64,000 nt of DNA from contig UQJC01000001.1 in the NCBI GenBank assembly GCA_900541335.1, positions 124,001-188,000 on the forward strand, given 5' to 3'. Below are positions 26,801 through 34,320 of this stretch, one piece after another. A program made the position numbers and the translations under genes. The notes under the pieces were generated by a model that searched no databases, had not been told where the DNA came from, and was given only the letters and a program-made list of their open reading frames with translations. The first letter of the stretch is position 1. Every line of letters starts with the position of its first letter. The stretch comes from an uncultured Prevotella sp. (GTDB taxonomy: Bacteria > Bacteroidota > Bacteroidia > Bacteroidales > Bacteroidaceae).

Positions 26801-28108
26801 CCCGATGCTCACTGGGTAGGCGGTGATCCCTGGACGGGCAGCAAGAGCGAAGTATACGGCTGGGCTGCATGGAACGGCAAGAAGTCTACGCTGGCACTCC
26901 GCAACGGTGCGAACGAGGCACAGACTTACAAGTTTACACTCCGTGAAGCACTCAACATTCCGGCTAACGTAACGGGCAAGATTGTGCTCCGCAAGTCGTT
27001 CGGCGTACAAGACGCACTCGAAGGTCTCACTGAAGGTCAGGCTATCGACATCGACCAGCAGTTGACGGTTACGCTCCCCGCCAGCAGTCTCTTTAGCTAC
27101 GACGGTCTCGACGCAGCTGTTACTCCCCAGGCTGTAACGGGCATCAACCTCACGCCCGAAACGGCTGAGAAGACGGTTGTAGAAGGCAAGAATTACGTCA
27201 TCAAGGCTACCGTTGCTCCTGCTGAAGCTTCCTTCCCCGCCCTGGTTTGGACAAGCAGTGATGAAAATGTAGCTACGGTTCGCGGCGGTCTCGTACAGGC
27301 TAAGAAAGAAGGCAAGGTGACCATCACGGCTACGGCTATTGACGGATCGGAAGTAAAGAGTACTATCGAACTGACGGTAACCTCCAAAGTACAGGAACCG
27401 TACGCTGTAAACTTTGACAAGGACGCAACTCCCTCACGTACGGACCGCCAACTGCAAAGCGTCAAGCTGACTGTCAACAACAAGGCTGAAAGCGCACAGC
27501 AAATTACGCTCAACGGCAACCAATGCTACTATGACCTGACAGAAGCTCCCGAAGGCCAACTTACCTGCCAGACAGGCGATATGTTGAAGGTAGCTTTGGC
27601 TCACAAAGGTAACTGGATGAATGCCGCAGCTTTTATTGACCTCAGCAATGACGGTAAGTTCTCCTTTAACGAAGGACAAACGGATCAGACGGGTACAGAC
27701 GTGATGACCTTCAGCTTCTACTCTGGTAACTTCAATGATGACTCAAAGGGTGTGAATTCTGCTGGCGAAGAACTGACGGGTGGCAATCGCAACACCATGG
27801 ATTGCCCCGAATTTACGGCTCCTATGCAGGCTGGTAAATACCGCATCCGCTTCAAGTATGACTGGAACAGTGTAGATCCCGGCGGTCAGCTTGCTGCTGA
27901 CGGTACGCCGACGGGTGCAAACGGTATCCTCGCTAACGGCGGTGCTATCGTGGACGCTATACTTGAGGTAACGGATGCTCAGACGGGTATCGAAGGCGTT
28001 ACAACGGAAACTAGCAAGAATGTCATCTACGACCTCAGCGGCCGTCGCCTCAACGAAACTCCTGCCAAGGGTGTTTACATCAAAAACAATAAGAAGTACG
28101 TGAAGTAA
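23834..28108 (+). CDS. Very large secreted clan GH-D-like glycosidase
   Basis: A 1424-aa exported protein (signal peptide ending WAD near residue 21). Domains as read: a beta-trefoil-like N-terminal region (about 35-180); a beta-sandwich region; a TIM-barrel core with SFVIDDGWDN near 718-727 and FFKFDGIS near 809-816; a bacterial Ig-like (Big2) domain at about 1102-1178 with VWTSSDENVATV; a further beta domain; and a short tail IYDLSGRRLNE...KKYVK. DDGW and the Asp in KFDG match the pattern of alpha-galactosidase-like families (GH27/31/36), where that Asp is the nucleophile. I infer an alpha-glycosidase, but the exact family and substrate are uncertain. Similar proteins are sometimes mislabelled enterotoxin. 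The tail resembles that of the 592-aa protein. Confidence 0.75.
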   Translation: MRKLVSLFALCTCTSMQLWADKVQVSTTEPNAQAKPEHLYTMQNGNGLYANATTAPTQTEENRGLFAFYAVPDKTDAYYVYSHSAKKWLTYTQADSYNNGISFVKMSDTKVENAYFKVSNYAGDNYELQPYTTSGTNDKYLNWFSGTSQNPLDGTTTLGLWEQNGNTDGGSRYTFTEVSIKSYTYTISAPEGVKVTIGGKEYTNGKTYTQEGSLKKDNVSVNVATNQFAAISIDDVKGTINVQVVTIPEQADKELYTNAVLYPQQQEAVGVATIETKDNVYTLSNKVLAASFMKVGDALFFAGSKAMDLQAGTEPFTVAFGSGDNVPASAMTLKSVETADLKPVENAVGGAEHYNGKAIVANYEYKYKDSLVQIVWRAVLRDGSHYLRTEMELKGVNNVDMFNIIPMIYNVDTKKAGSTPAAIGNTRGQVLVSNKIFAGIETPTGYNTIGGATGDEDKWTLEQTLDPVGLTKDSWTQVEKENIPNRVIEATGKNHPNIMAHEIENVTLKKNQKVEILVKYKAGANRLNLGGVDLLDGSKNISASDYHSAFTGNAHSNNTFTFIAPNDGTFSLRLFAENASEPITASCDVTTTIYNPKEGAIVTADIVGMQGRWSRNTTLEAGETWKVSSVVGLIAQDGKQAETDITKTQKRRSFLAYSERERAVPWRANPVYISWYELNIDRNNAQDPTKNFVSKQMEDVVSHWKKDMYDRYGVAPRSFVIDDGWDNYGTWTFHAGFPNEMRDFSKIAAEMNAGVGAWLGPVGGYGQSGNYRRQYWNGKGGMQLSNPAYYKVFKDAAYNLTQNQGDFTFFKFDGISAQFSATGPDAGDTGNENAEGIIRLERYVREELKRDIFFNTTVGTWASPFWYQYTDATWRQEGDYGEMGNNKIDREKWITYRDNLVHQNYVTNSPLCPINTLMTHGFILTKYGAVSKNMDYEAVLRELRCAFVCGSGMVELYNDYPLMNSINKGQLWADLAECISWQKRNADVLPDAHWVGGDPWTGSKSEVYGWAAWNGKKSTLALRNGANEAQTYKFTLREALNIPANVTGKIVLRKSFGVQDALEGLTEGQAIDIDQQLTVTLPASSLFSYDGLDAAVTPQAVTGINLTPETAEKTVVEGKNYVIKATVAPAEASFPALVWTSSDENVATVRGGLVQAKKEGKVTITATAIDGSEVKSTIELTVTSKVQEPYAVNFDKDATPSRTDRQLQSVKLTVNNKAESAQQITLNGNQCYYDLTEAPEGQLTCQTGDMLKVALAHKGNWMNAAAFIDLSNDGKFSFNEGQTDQTGTDVMTFSFYSGNFNDDSKGVNSAGEELTGGNRNTMDCPEFTAPMQAGKYRIRFKYDWNSVDPGGQLAADGTPTGANGILANGGAIVDAILEVTDAQTGIEGVTTETSKNVIYDLSGRRLNETPAKGVYIKNNKKYVK

Positions 28109-28128
28109 TTGACGTACAGTATATAATG

Positions 28129-28169
28129 AGGCAGCAGTTCCTGTGAAAGGAACTGCTGCCTTTATTTTT
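28129..28169 (+). terminator. Terminator of the 1424-aa gene
   Basis: A 13-bp stem AGGCAGCAGTTCC / GGAACTGCTGCCT with a TGTGAAA loop is followed by TTATTTTTG. Confidence 0.85.
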
Positions 28170-28208
28170 GTGTGGAAGCTATCGTAAAGTTTTCCGCAAG
28201 AGTTGAAT

Positions 28209-28580
28209 GGCTCTCGGGGACTCCCCGAAGACAATTCCGACACCCGGAACGGCTCTCGGGGACTCCCCGAAGGCAATTCCGACACCCGGAACGGCTCTCG
28301 GGGGCTCCCCGAAGCAATTCCGACACCCGGAACGGCTTGCGGGGGCTCCCCGAAGGCAATTTAGACACCCTAAACGGCTCTCGGGGACTCCCCGAAGCAA
28401 TTCCGACACCCGGAACGGCTTGCGGGGGCTCCCCGAAGCAATTTAGACAACCTAAACGGCTCTCGGAGACTCCCCGAACGCTTTTTAGCAACTACAACGA
28501 CTTGCGGGGACTCCCCGAACACTTTCTAGCAACTACAACGGCTTGAGGGGACTCCCCGAACGCTTTCTAGCAGCTACAAT
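28209..28580. repeat. Tandem array 3: nine units of 41-42 bp with two hairpins each
   Basis: CTCCCC anchors occur at 28221, 28263, 28305, 28346, 28388, 28429, 28470, 28511 and 28552, giving units of 42, 42, 41, 42, 41, 41, 41 and 41 bp. Each unit holds a first hairpin (CGGGG-ACT-CCCCG) and a second one. The second is TTCCG-ACACC-CGGAA in units 1, 2, 3 and 5, and TTTAG-ACACC-CTAAA or TTTAG-ACAAC-CTAAA in units 4 and 6. Both arms of that stem changed together. Units 7-9 carry a weaker form (TAG-CAA-CTA). The array lies between convergent genes. Mixed 41/42-bp lengths break every reading frame. Confidence 0.93.
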
Positions 28581-28581
28581 A

Positions 28582-28627
28582 AAAAGCAAAGGCTTTAGCT
28601 GGTCGGTAAAATCAGCTAAAGCCTTTG
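28582..28627 (-). terminator. Terminator of the SIMPL gene
   Basis: A 15-bp perfect stem CAAAGGCTTTAGCTG / CAGCTAAAGCCTTTG (28587-28601 / 28613-28627) is followed on the minus strand by C and T5. It abuts the end of array 3. Confidence 0.8.
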
Positions 28628-28685
28628 TAATATAAAGGAATAGAGGTCAGACGAGATGAATACGCTACGTTAGGATATTCAGGGA

Positions 28686-29399
28686 TTAACTTTCCAGATA
28701 GTAGTCTATCGAAGTTACTACGCGAACAGTTTTGATGTGAGGCGTGTACTGGTCACGGTTTTCAATGGAGAAAAGTCCCTGTTGTGCCGTCTTAATCTTA
28801 CCCAGTTTGCTCTCAGAGTCCTTGGCGAACTTATCGGCAGCCTCACGGGCGTTACGGGTGGCCTCTTCGATCATAGCAGGCTTGACTTTATTCAAACTAC
28901 GAAATTCATACTGCACTTCCGTGCCGTATTCGTTGGCTGAAATGACAATGCCCTGTTGCAACAATTCGCCGACACGGGGAATAAGATTGCGCACGCGCTC
29001 GACATCGCCCGAAGAAACCGTGATGATGGAGGTCACGTTGTAACGGTCGCGCTTCTTTACGTCGGACGATGCGTAACGGTCAGCATAAAGGTCTTGCATC
29101 TGCGGAGCACCAGCCGTGATATCCTTGGCCGCTATGCCGTTCTTTTGAAGGAAGCTGATAATCTGTCCATTGACGGTGCGAATCTGCGTGTAGAGGGCCT
29201 GCATATCGTTTCCTGAGGTCTTGTACACCAGGGGCCAGATGACATGATCGGCCTGTACTTCGCGTTCGGCGAGGCCGCGCACCGAAACATGACGATCGCG
29301 CGAGGCTGAAGCGACATCGGCAAAACCGAGATAAACAAAGAAACCTGCAATAATTAAGCCAACTGCTAAAAGAAGGGCTTCTAAACGATAATTCTTCAT
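28686..29399 (-). CDS. SIMPL domain (DUF541) protein
   Basis: A 237-aa protein with an N-terminal membrane anchor (residues 6-28) and a periplasmic SIMPL domain (VSVRGLAEREVQADHVIWPL to the C-terminus). The family forms oligomeric barrels in the envelope of many Gram-negatives, with no agreed biochemical activity. I chose the ATG at 29399, where the membrane anchor begins. The open frame upstream (to 29564) is a low-complexity leader without similarity. It follows dusB on the same strand after 175 nt, a gap that holds inverted and direct repeats. Confidence 0.85.
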   Translation of the reverse strand: MKNYRLEALLLAVGLIIAGFFVYLGFADVASASRDRHVSVRGLAEREVQADHVIWPLVYKTSGNDMQALYTQIRTVNGQIISFLQKNGIAAKDITAGAPQMQDLYADRYASSDVKKRDRYNVTSIITVSSGDVERVRNLIPRVGELLQQGIVISANEYGTEVQYEFRSLNKVKPAMIEEATRNAREAADKFAKDSESKLGKIKTAQQGLFSIENRDQYTPHIKTVRVVTSIDYYLES

Positions 29400-29473
29400 A
29401 GGGCAGGAGGATTTGAGGGTTAGAAAAGGGGGTAAGGTTATGAGATTGTTACTAGAGCAACTACGCTTGCCCA

Positions 29474-29513
29474 GAGTCGATTTAAATCGAACTATATCGA
29501 CATCAATCGACTC
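29474..29513. repeat. Inverted TCGAT cluster between dusB and the SIMPL gene
   Basis: GAGTCGATT at 29474-29482 and its exact complement AATCGACTC at 29505-29513 enclose a 14-bp perfect palindrome TCGATTTAAATCGA (29477-29490). ATCGA recurs four times in 40 bp. It could be an operator for the SIMPL gene (-). No T run follows, so a terminator is unlikely. Confidence 0.6.
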
Positions 29514-29528
29514 AAGGCTATAGCTGGA

Positions 29529-29563
29529 ACAAGCGGCGGGGCATTGAGACAAGCGGCGGGGCA
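29529..29563. repeat. 20-bp period direct repeat at the dusB 3' end
   Basis: ACAAGCGGCGGGGCA occurs twice, 20 bp apart, just past the dusB stop codon. Function unknown. Confidence 0.6.
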
Positions 29564-29574
29564 CTCGCTTCCCC

Positions 29575-30600
29575 CTACGCCTGTTCCGCTTCGCGCAACA
29601 TCACGCGCACTTGCTCAAGTATCTCGAACAATTCGCTGACAGTTTCCGCACGCAGCATGGCAATGCGCGTTTGGCGGAAATTGGGAATGCCCTTGAATAA
29701 GGGAGAGGCTGCGAGATGGCGACGCACATGCAGGATGCCACGATACTCATCAATGCGTCCGACACTTTGACGGACTTGTTCCTTGAGCACATCGAGTTTC
29801 CAGTCGGTGGTCATCGGAGCGTAGTCAGAGGGAACGACCTGGTCTACACAGTGGTCGGCCTGGTGGAGCGCATCGTGGATTTCCTTGAATATCCAGGGGC
29901 GGCCAAAGGTAGCACGACCCACCATAATGGCATCGACTCCGTAATCATTGAATGCACGCAAGGCTCCCTCGGCTGATGTGATGTCACCATTACCGATGAC
30001 GGGTATACGCATACGCGGATTGCGCTTCACTTCACCGATCAAGGACCAGTCGGCTTCACCCGTATACATCTGTGCACGCGTACGACCGTGAATAGTCAGT
30101 GCCTGGATGCCGCAGTCCTGTAATTCTTCAGCCAAGGGTACGATAATCTTGTGGCTTTCGTCCCAACCCAAACGGGTCTTGACCGTCACGGGGACATCTA
30201 CCGCATCGACTACCGCCCGCGTGATTTCAAGCATTCGCGGCGTGTCCTGCAAAAGTCCGGCACCAGCCCCTTTACCTGCCACGCGCTTGACCGGGCAACC
30301 AAAGTTGATATCGAGTACATCGGGATGGGCACGTTCAACTACGATTTGAGCGGCATCGCGCACGGCTATGGGGTCTTTCCCGTAAATCTGAATGGCTACG
30401 GGACGTTCTTCGTCACAGACGGTGAGTTTCTCGAGACTCTTGTTGACCATGCGCACCAGGGCATCGGCAGCTACAAATTCAGAGTAAACCATCGAAGCAC
30501 CAAGCTGGCGACAAAGCAGACGGAAACCGATGTCGGTCACGTCTTCCATCGGAGCTAAGAGCACTGGGCGGTCGCCCAAATCGAGATTTCCTATAATCAT
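29575..30600 (-). CDS. dusB: tRNA-dihydrouridine synthase
   Basis: An FMN enzyme reducing uridine to dihydrouridine in tRNA. The 341-aa protein has LLAPMEDVTDIGFRLLC at the N-terminus. The active-site cysteine is in DINFGCPVKRVAGKGAGAGL, and TVKTRLGWDES and LTIHGRTRAQMYTG follow. FMN-phosphate binding is in VIGNGDI and MVGRATFGRPW. The DusB label rests on overall similarity; other Dus types are possible. The start ATG (30600) overlaps the CPBP gene stop as ATGA, so translation is probably coupled. Confidence 0.92.
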   Translation of the reverse strand: MIIGNLDLGDRPVLLAPMEDVTDIGFRLLCRQLGASMVYSEFVAADALVRMVNKSLEKLTVCDEERPVAIQIYGKDPIAVRDAAQIVVERAHPDVLDINFGCPVKRVAGKGAGAGLLQDTPRMLEITRAVVDAVDVPVTVKTRLGWDESHKIIVPLAEELQDCGIQALTIHGRTRAQMYTGEADWSLIGEVKRNPRMRIPVIGNGDITSAEGALRAFNDYGVDAIMVGRATFGRPWIFKEIHDALHQADHCVDQVVPSDYAPMTTDWKLDVLKEQVRQSVGRIDEYRGILHVRRHLAASPLFKGIPNFRQTRIAMLRAETVSELFEILEQVRVMLREAEQA

Positions 30601-31424
30601 AATGTGGGAGTTAAAGGGGATGAGGAAGTGGGACGTAACGCACGACGCACATTGAGCAGTCCGAGCCCGATGTGGAGCGCACCTAAAGCGAACAGGGCGC
30701 CTGCGGACCATTCTTCCATAAAGTGAAAGACTTGGGGGAAATACATCACACCCAAGGCAAAGAGGTTGTTAGCAATGTGAGCGGGTAAACAGAGCGACAG
30801 ATTGCCCGTTCGCAAGTAAAAGAGACCGAATATCCACCCGATGACAAAGGCGGGTACGGCCTGCGCCCAATTCTGATGAACCACGGCAAAAGCCAAAGCG
30901 GCGACTGCGGCTGCAAGCCAGGAAGGAAGATGACGCTGACGCAGGTAACGCACGATGCCGGCACGGAAGATGAGTTCCTCGGTCAACGGACCAACGAGAA
31001 CCAACAGCAGGACACAGAGGGGATGGTACTTCATGGCGTCAAACTGGGCCTGCATACCGTTATCGGAAAGATGAAAGGGTTCCAGTACCAAGGAAAGGCC
31101 AAACGCCAAAAGGGTGGCGGCCAAAACAGCAAAGAAAATCTGGCGCGGACGCGGTCGTTGGCTCTTCCACACGAATGCGTCCTCTGAAGGGGGTGCAGTG
31201 AGCCGCTTCCAACGAGGTTCGAGACGATAGAACCACAGGGCCAAACCGACGCAAAGAAGGCAATCGACAACAAACATCGCCGTGCCCATAGCGATGGGTT
31301 GAACTGTTAAGGATTCAAGGCTCGCTCCTTGACCAAGGCGGCTCTGTTGTGAGAAGAGAATGGCCAACAGACCTGCCACCACTTGCGACACAACAAAGAG
31401 GAGAAAAAGGAGCAGGGCTTTCAT
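30597..31424 (-). CDS. CPBP-family intramembrane metalloprotease
   Basis: A 275-aa membrane protein with about seven helices. It carries the CPBP (Abi/CAAX-like) motifs TEELIFRAGIVRYL (EExxxR), FAVVHQNW (FxxxH) and PAHIANNLF (HxxxN), which bind the catalytic metal. Such proteins may process membrane substrates or confer immunity to peptides; the role here is unknown. It overlaps both neighbours by four bases, ribF upstream and dusB downstream, placing it in a tight housekeeping operon. Confidence 0.9.
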   Translation of the reverse strand: MKALLLFLLFVVSQVVAGLLAILFSQQSRLGQGASLESLTVQPIAMGTAMFVVDCLLCVGLALWFYRLEPRWKRLTAPPSEDAFVWKSQRPRPRQIFFAVLAATLLAFGLSLVLEPFHLSDNGMQAQFDAMKYHPLCVLLLVLVGPLTEELIFRAGIVRYLRQRHLPSWLAAAVAALAFAVVHQNWAQAVPAFVIGWIFGLFYLRTGNLSLCLPAHIANNLFALGVMYFPQVFHFMEEWSAGALFALGALHIGLGLLNVRRALRPTSSSPLTPTL

Positions 31425-32374
31425 CGTTCGCTCAACATTTGACGCACCGTATCAGCATCTACAGCTAGCTGAGCTTGAAGGGCTTCGATGCTACTGAAAC
31501 GCTGTTCATCGCGCACTCGACGGTAAAACTCTACCCGGATGTGCTTACCATAAAGATCACCCCCTGAATAGTCAAGCAAATGGGTCTCGATGGACTGATC
31601 GTGTCCGTTATCAAGCGTAGGACGCCAACCGATATTGAGCATTCCCATGTAGTTGAAACTGTCTATCCACACGCGCACGGCATATACTCCACGTCCAGGT
31701 ACCAATTGCTCAATGCAGTCGGGACGAAGATTGGCTGTGGGATAGCCCATTAGCGTGCCTGCTCGGTGACCTTCGACGACTTCGCCTTCCAAAACATAGG
31801 GACGTCCCAGGCAGGTGCGGGCCATTTCAACATTACCACCCGTCAAGAAACGGCGGGTTGCGGAGGAACTGATGCGGAGGTCGTCAGCTTCGAAAGGACG
31901 CTCACGCAAGACTTCCAGGCCTAACTCTTTCCCATATTTGACGTATTCCTTATATCCGGCAGAGAGGTCGCTTCCGAAATGATGGTCATAACCTACGAGC
32001 AGACATTTCACACCGAGTTCGCGACAAAGTATCTGCTCCATAAAATCGTGGGAAGTCAGCATGGACATGGCTTGATCGAAATGAAGGAGTACACAACCTG
32101 CCAAACCACAGGCTTCGAGCAAGCGGAGTTTCTCTTCATTAGTTGTCAACAATTCAGGCCAATAGCGGGTATGGGTCAGAGCAAGCCGAGGGTGCTCTTC
32201 AAAAGAGATGACAAGGGGTAACAAGCCACGACGAGCGGCCTCAGCCTTTACTTGTTCGATAAGATATTGGTGTCCGCGATGAACCCCATCAAAGAAACCG
32301 ATTGCGGCGCAATAACCCTGAGCCGCTTCGTTCCACGTACGGAACTTCTTAAAGCTGTAGTTTGCCATTTTCAT
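31421..32374 (-). CDS. ribF: Bifunctional riboflavin kinase / FAD synthetase
   Basis: RibF phosphorylates riboflavin to FMN and adenylates it to FAD. The 317-aa protein has the N-terminal adenylyltransferase motif AIGFFDGVHRGHQYLI and SSSATRRFL, and the C-terminal flavokinase motif LMGYPTANLRPD. The start is either 32374 (used) or ATG 32368, both just after the end of the HAD gene's core. The 3' end of the HAD gene overlaps this start by about 26 nt, suggesting translational coupling. A longer open frame to 32446 lies inside the HAD gene and is not credible. Confidence 0.93.
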   Translation of the reverse strand: MKMANYSFKKFRTWNEAAQGYCAAIGFFDGVHRGHQYLIEQVKAEAARRGLLPLVISFEEHPRLALTHTRYWPELLTTNEEKLRLLEACGLAGCVLLHFDQAMSMLTSHDFMEQILCRELGVKCLLVGYDHHFGSDLSAGYKEYVKYGKELGLEVLRERPFEADDLRISSSATRRFLTGGNVEMARTCLGRPYVLEGEVVEGHRAGTLMGYPTANLRPDCIEQLVPGRGVYAVRVWIDSFNYMGMLNIGWRPTLDNGHDQSIETHLLDYSGGDLYGKHIRVEFYRRVRDEQRFSSIEALQAQLAVDADTVRQMLSER

Positions 32375-32969
32375 CGAAATATTTAAACCATTCGCTTCCA
32401 GCCGGGGCAAGCAGAGATTGCAGACCACAGGCACGGGCGCTTTCACAATTTACTTCACTGTCGTCAAAGAAGAGTACTTCAGAAGCCGGAACGCCCAAGC
32501 CGCGCACCACAGCGTCGTAAACTTCAGATGCGGGCTTTTCAGCTCCGAGTTCGTAGGAGAGGAAGATGGAGTCGAAGAAGTCGTCAACCGTCTTTCCCTG
32601 GTAACGGAAGAAGTCATCACAGGCCTGACGCCAATGCACGGGATTGGTATTGCTCAACAAGCTAACAGGATAGTGTTGCTTAATACGTTGGAGCATGTCG
32701 AGCCTTTCTGTAGGAACGCCTATCAAGTAGTCTTCCCAGGCGGCTACGATTTGCTCATCGGTTAATGCAGCATTGCCTGACAGTTCGCGCAGGCTGGCGC
32801 AAAACGCTGGAATACCAATTTTTCCGCTTTCTAACTGGGAGAACACACCGGCTTGACGATAAGTGCCAAGGTAAGGACGAATATCAAAGCCTAAGGCGGC
32901 AAACGAACGGATGCAACGCTCGCGGTCTAAATCAACCAACACACCGCCAAAATCGAATAGGAGAATCAT
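32349..32969 (-). CDS. HAD superfamily hydrolase (subfamily IA)
   Basis: A 206-aa phosphatase-like protein. Motif I is LLFDFGGVL with nucleophile Asp6. The usual second Asp of DxD is Gly8, as in the YihX-like glucose-1-phosphatase group. Motif II is SLLSNTN, the motif III lysine is in GAEKPASEVY, and motif IV is FFDDSEVN. It probably removes phosphate from a sugar phosphate or nucleotide. It leads a minus-strand chain with ribF, CPBP and dusB in which each gene overlaps the next. Confidence 0.87.
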   Translation of the reverse strand: MILLFDFGGVLVDLDRERCIRSFAALGFDIRPYLGTYRQAGVFSQLESGKIGIPAFCASLRELSGNAALTDEQIVAAWEDYLIGVPTERLDMLQRIKQHYPVSLLSNTNPVHWRQACDDFFRYQGKTVDDFFDSIFLSYELGAEKPASEVYDAVVRGLGVPASEVLFFDDSEVNCESARACGLQSLLAPAGSEWFKYFDENGKLQL

Positions 32970-33034
32970 GAGAAGGGAGAAAGGGTTAGAGAGTATAAAG
33001 TTGGGTTGAATGGATAGAGAAGTCGAACTTTCGT

Positions 33035-34273
33035 TTATTTCTCCTGCTTCACCACCTTATAAAGCTTATCGGAAGGGCGAATTTTCTCGGGTACGGGAAT
33101 CGAAACGCGCATTCCCTTTACAGCCTTCTCTACAGGACCATTGTCGCCGTGAATATCGGTTGCTTCGACATAAAGTGCCCCCGTTGTTGGACCGATAATA
33201 AGCATCTTATCGCCCACTTCAAACTCGCCTGCTTCGATATAGAACTCACCCACTCCGAGTTTGGAGAAGTACTTCATGCCCTTACCTACGTATTGTTTTT
33301 TCTCGGTAGCGTGCGAACCATAGACGTCGCTCCACTCACCCAATTTACGACCCAGGTAATAGCCATCCCAGAATCCACGATTGAAGACGGTGGCCAAACG
33401 CGTGGTTAATGACTCGACTAACTCGGGCGTGAAGGTTCCCGCCTCAACAGCGGCTATCGCTTCCTTGTAACAGCTTACAACGGTGTAAACGTATTCGGCA
33501 CTGCGGGCACGACCTTCGATCTTGAACACACGCACACCGGCCTCCATCATGCGGTCGATAAAATTGATTGTCTTGAGGTCCTTGGGACTCATGATGTATT
33601 TGTTGTCTACATCAAGCTCTACACCGGTTTCGCGGTCGCGCACGGTATAACTGCGGCGGCAAATCTGCATGCATTCTCCCCGATTGGCTGAACGACCTAA
33701 ATTGTCGAGAGAGAGATAGCATTTGCCGCTAACTGCCATGCAAAGCGCACCGTGGCAGAACATTTCGATACGGATGAGTTCGCCCTTCGGTCCACAAATC
33801 TTTTCACGCTCGATGGCTTCATAAATTTGGCGCACCTGGTCTAAGTTCAATTCGCGAGCCAACACGACTACATCGGCAAAGCGTGCATAAAACTTCAACG
33901 CTTCGACATTCGAGATATTGAGCTGAGTCGAGAGGTGAACTTCCTGACCAATCTCGTTGCAATAGCTCATTACGGCAACATCACTGGCAATAATGGCAGA
34001 GATACCGGCTTCATGGGCGGCATCACAAATGCGGTGCATGAGTTCAATATCTTCGTCGTAAATGATGGTATTGACCGTCAGATAAGACTTTACACCTTGT
34101 TCAGCACAACGGGCCGCAATATCGCGAAGATCGTCAATGGTGAAATGACTGGCACTGTGGGCACGCATATTGAGGGCTTCAATGCCGAAATAGATGGAAT
34201 CGGCTCCAGCCTTCAGCGCGGCGGCTAATGCTTCACGCGAACCGACAGGAGCCATAACTTCGTATGTATTCAT
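33035..34273 (-). CDS. U32 family peptidase / tRNA hydroxylation protein
   Basis: A 412-aa U32 protein. The N-terminus APVGSREALAAALKAGAD starts a TIM barrel. The family signature EMFCHGALCMAVSGKCYLS, with its cysteines, is near residue 165, followed by NRGECMQICRR. U32 proteins were annotated collagenases, but many are now linked to prephenate-dependent 5-hydroxyuridine formation in tRNA (TrhP) or to other hydroxylations. The length and C-terminal beta domain suit the TrhP/YegQ type, which is my inference. It lies 65 nt upstream of the HAD gene on the same strand. Confidence 0.85.
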   Translation of the reverse strand: MNTYEVMAPVGSREALAAALKAGADSIYFGIEALNMRAHSASHFTIDDLRDIAARCAEQGVKSYLTVNTIIYDEDIELMHRICDAAHEAGISAIIASDVAVMSYCNEIGQEVHLSTQLNISNVEALKFYARFADVVVLARELNLDQVRQIYEAIEREKICGPKGELIRIEMFCHGALCMAVSGKCYLSLDNLGRSANRGECMQICRRSYTVRDRETGVELDVDNKYIMSPKDLKTINFIDRMMEAGVRVFKIEGRARSAEYVYTVVSCYKEAIAAVEAGTFTPELVESLTTRLATVFNRGFWDGYYLGRKLGEWSDVYGSHATEKKQYVGKGMKYFSKLGVGEFYIEAGEFEVGDKMLIIGPTTGALYVEATDIHGDNGPVEKAVKGMRVSIPVPEKIRPSDKLYKVVKQEK

Positions 34274-34320
34274 GAGAAAAAACTAAGTGAGAAAAAGAAT
34301 GAATGAAAAAATCTGACAAC

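Noticed and set aside
28162..28546. Open frames on both strands of array 3 with a 14-residue repeat
   Set aside because: They look periodic because 42 bp is 14 codons, but 41-bp units break the frame and there is no start signal.
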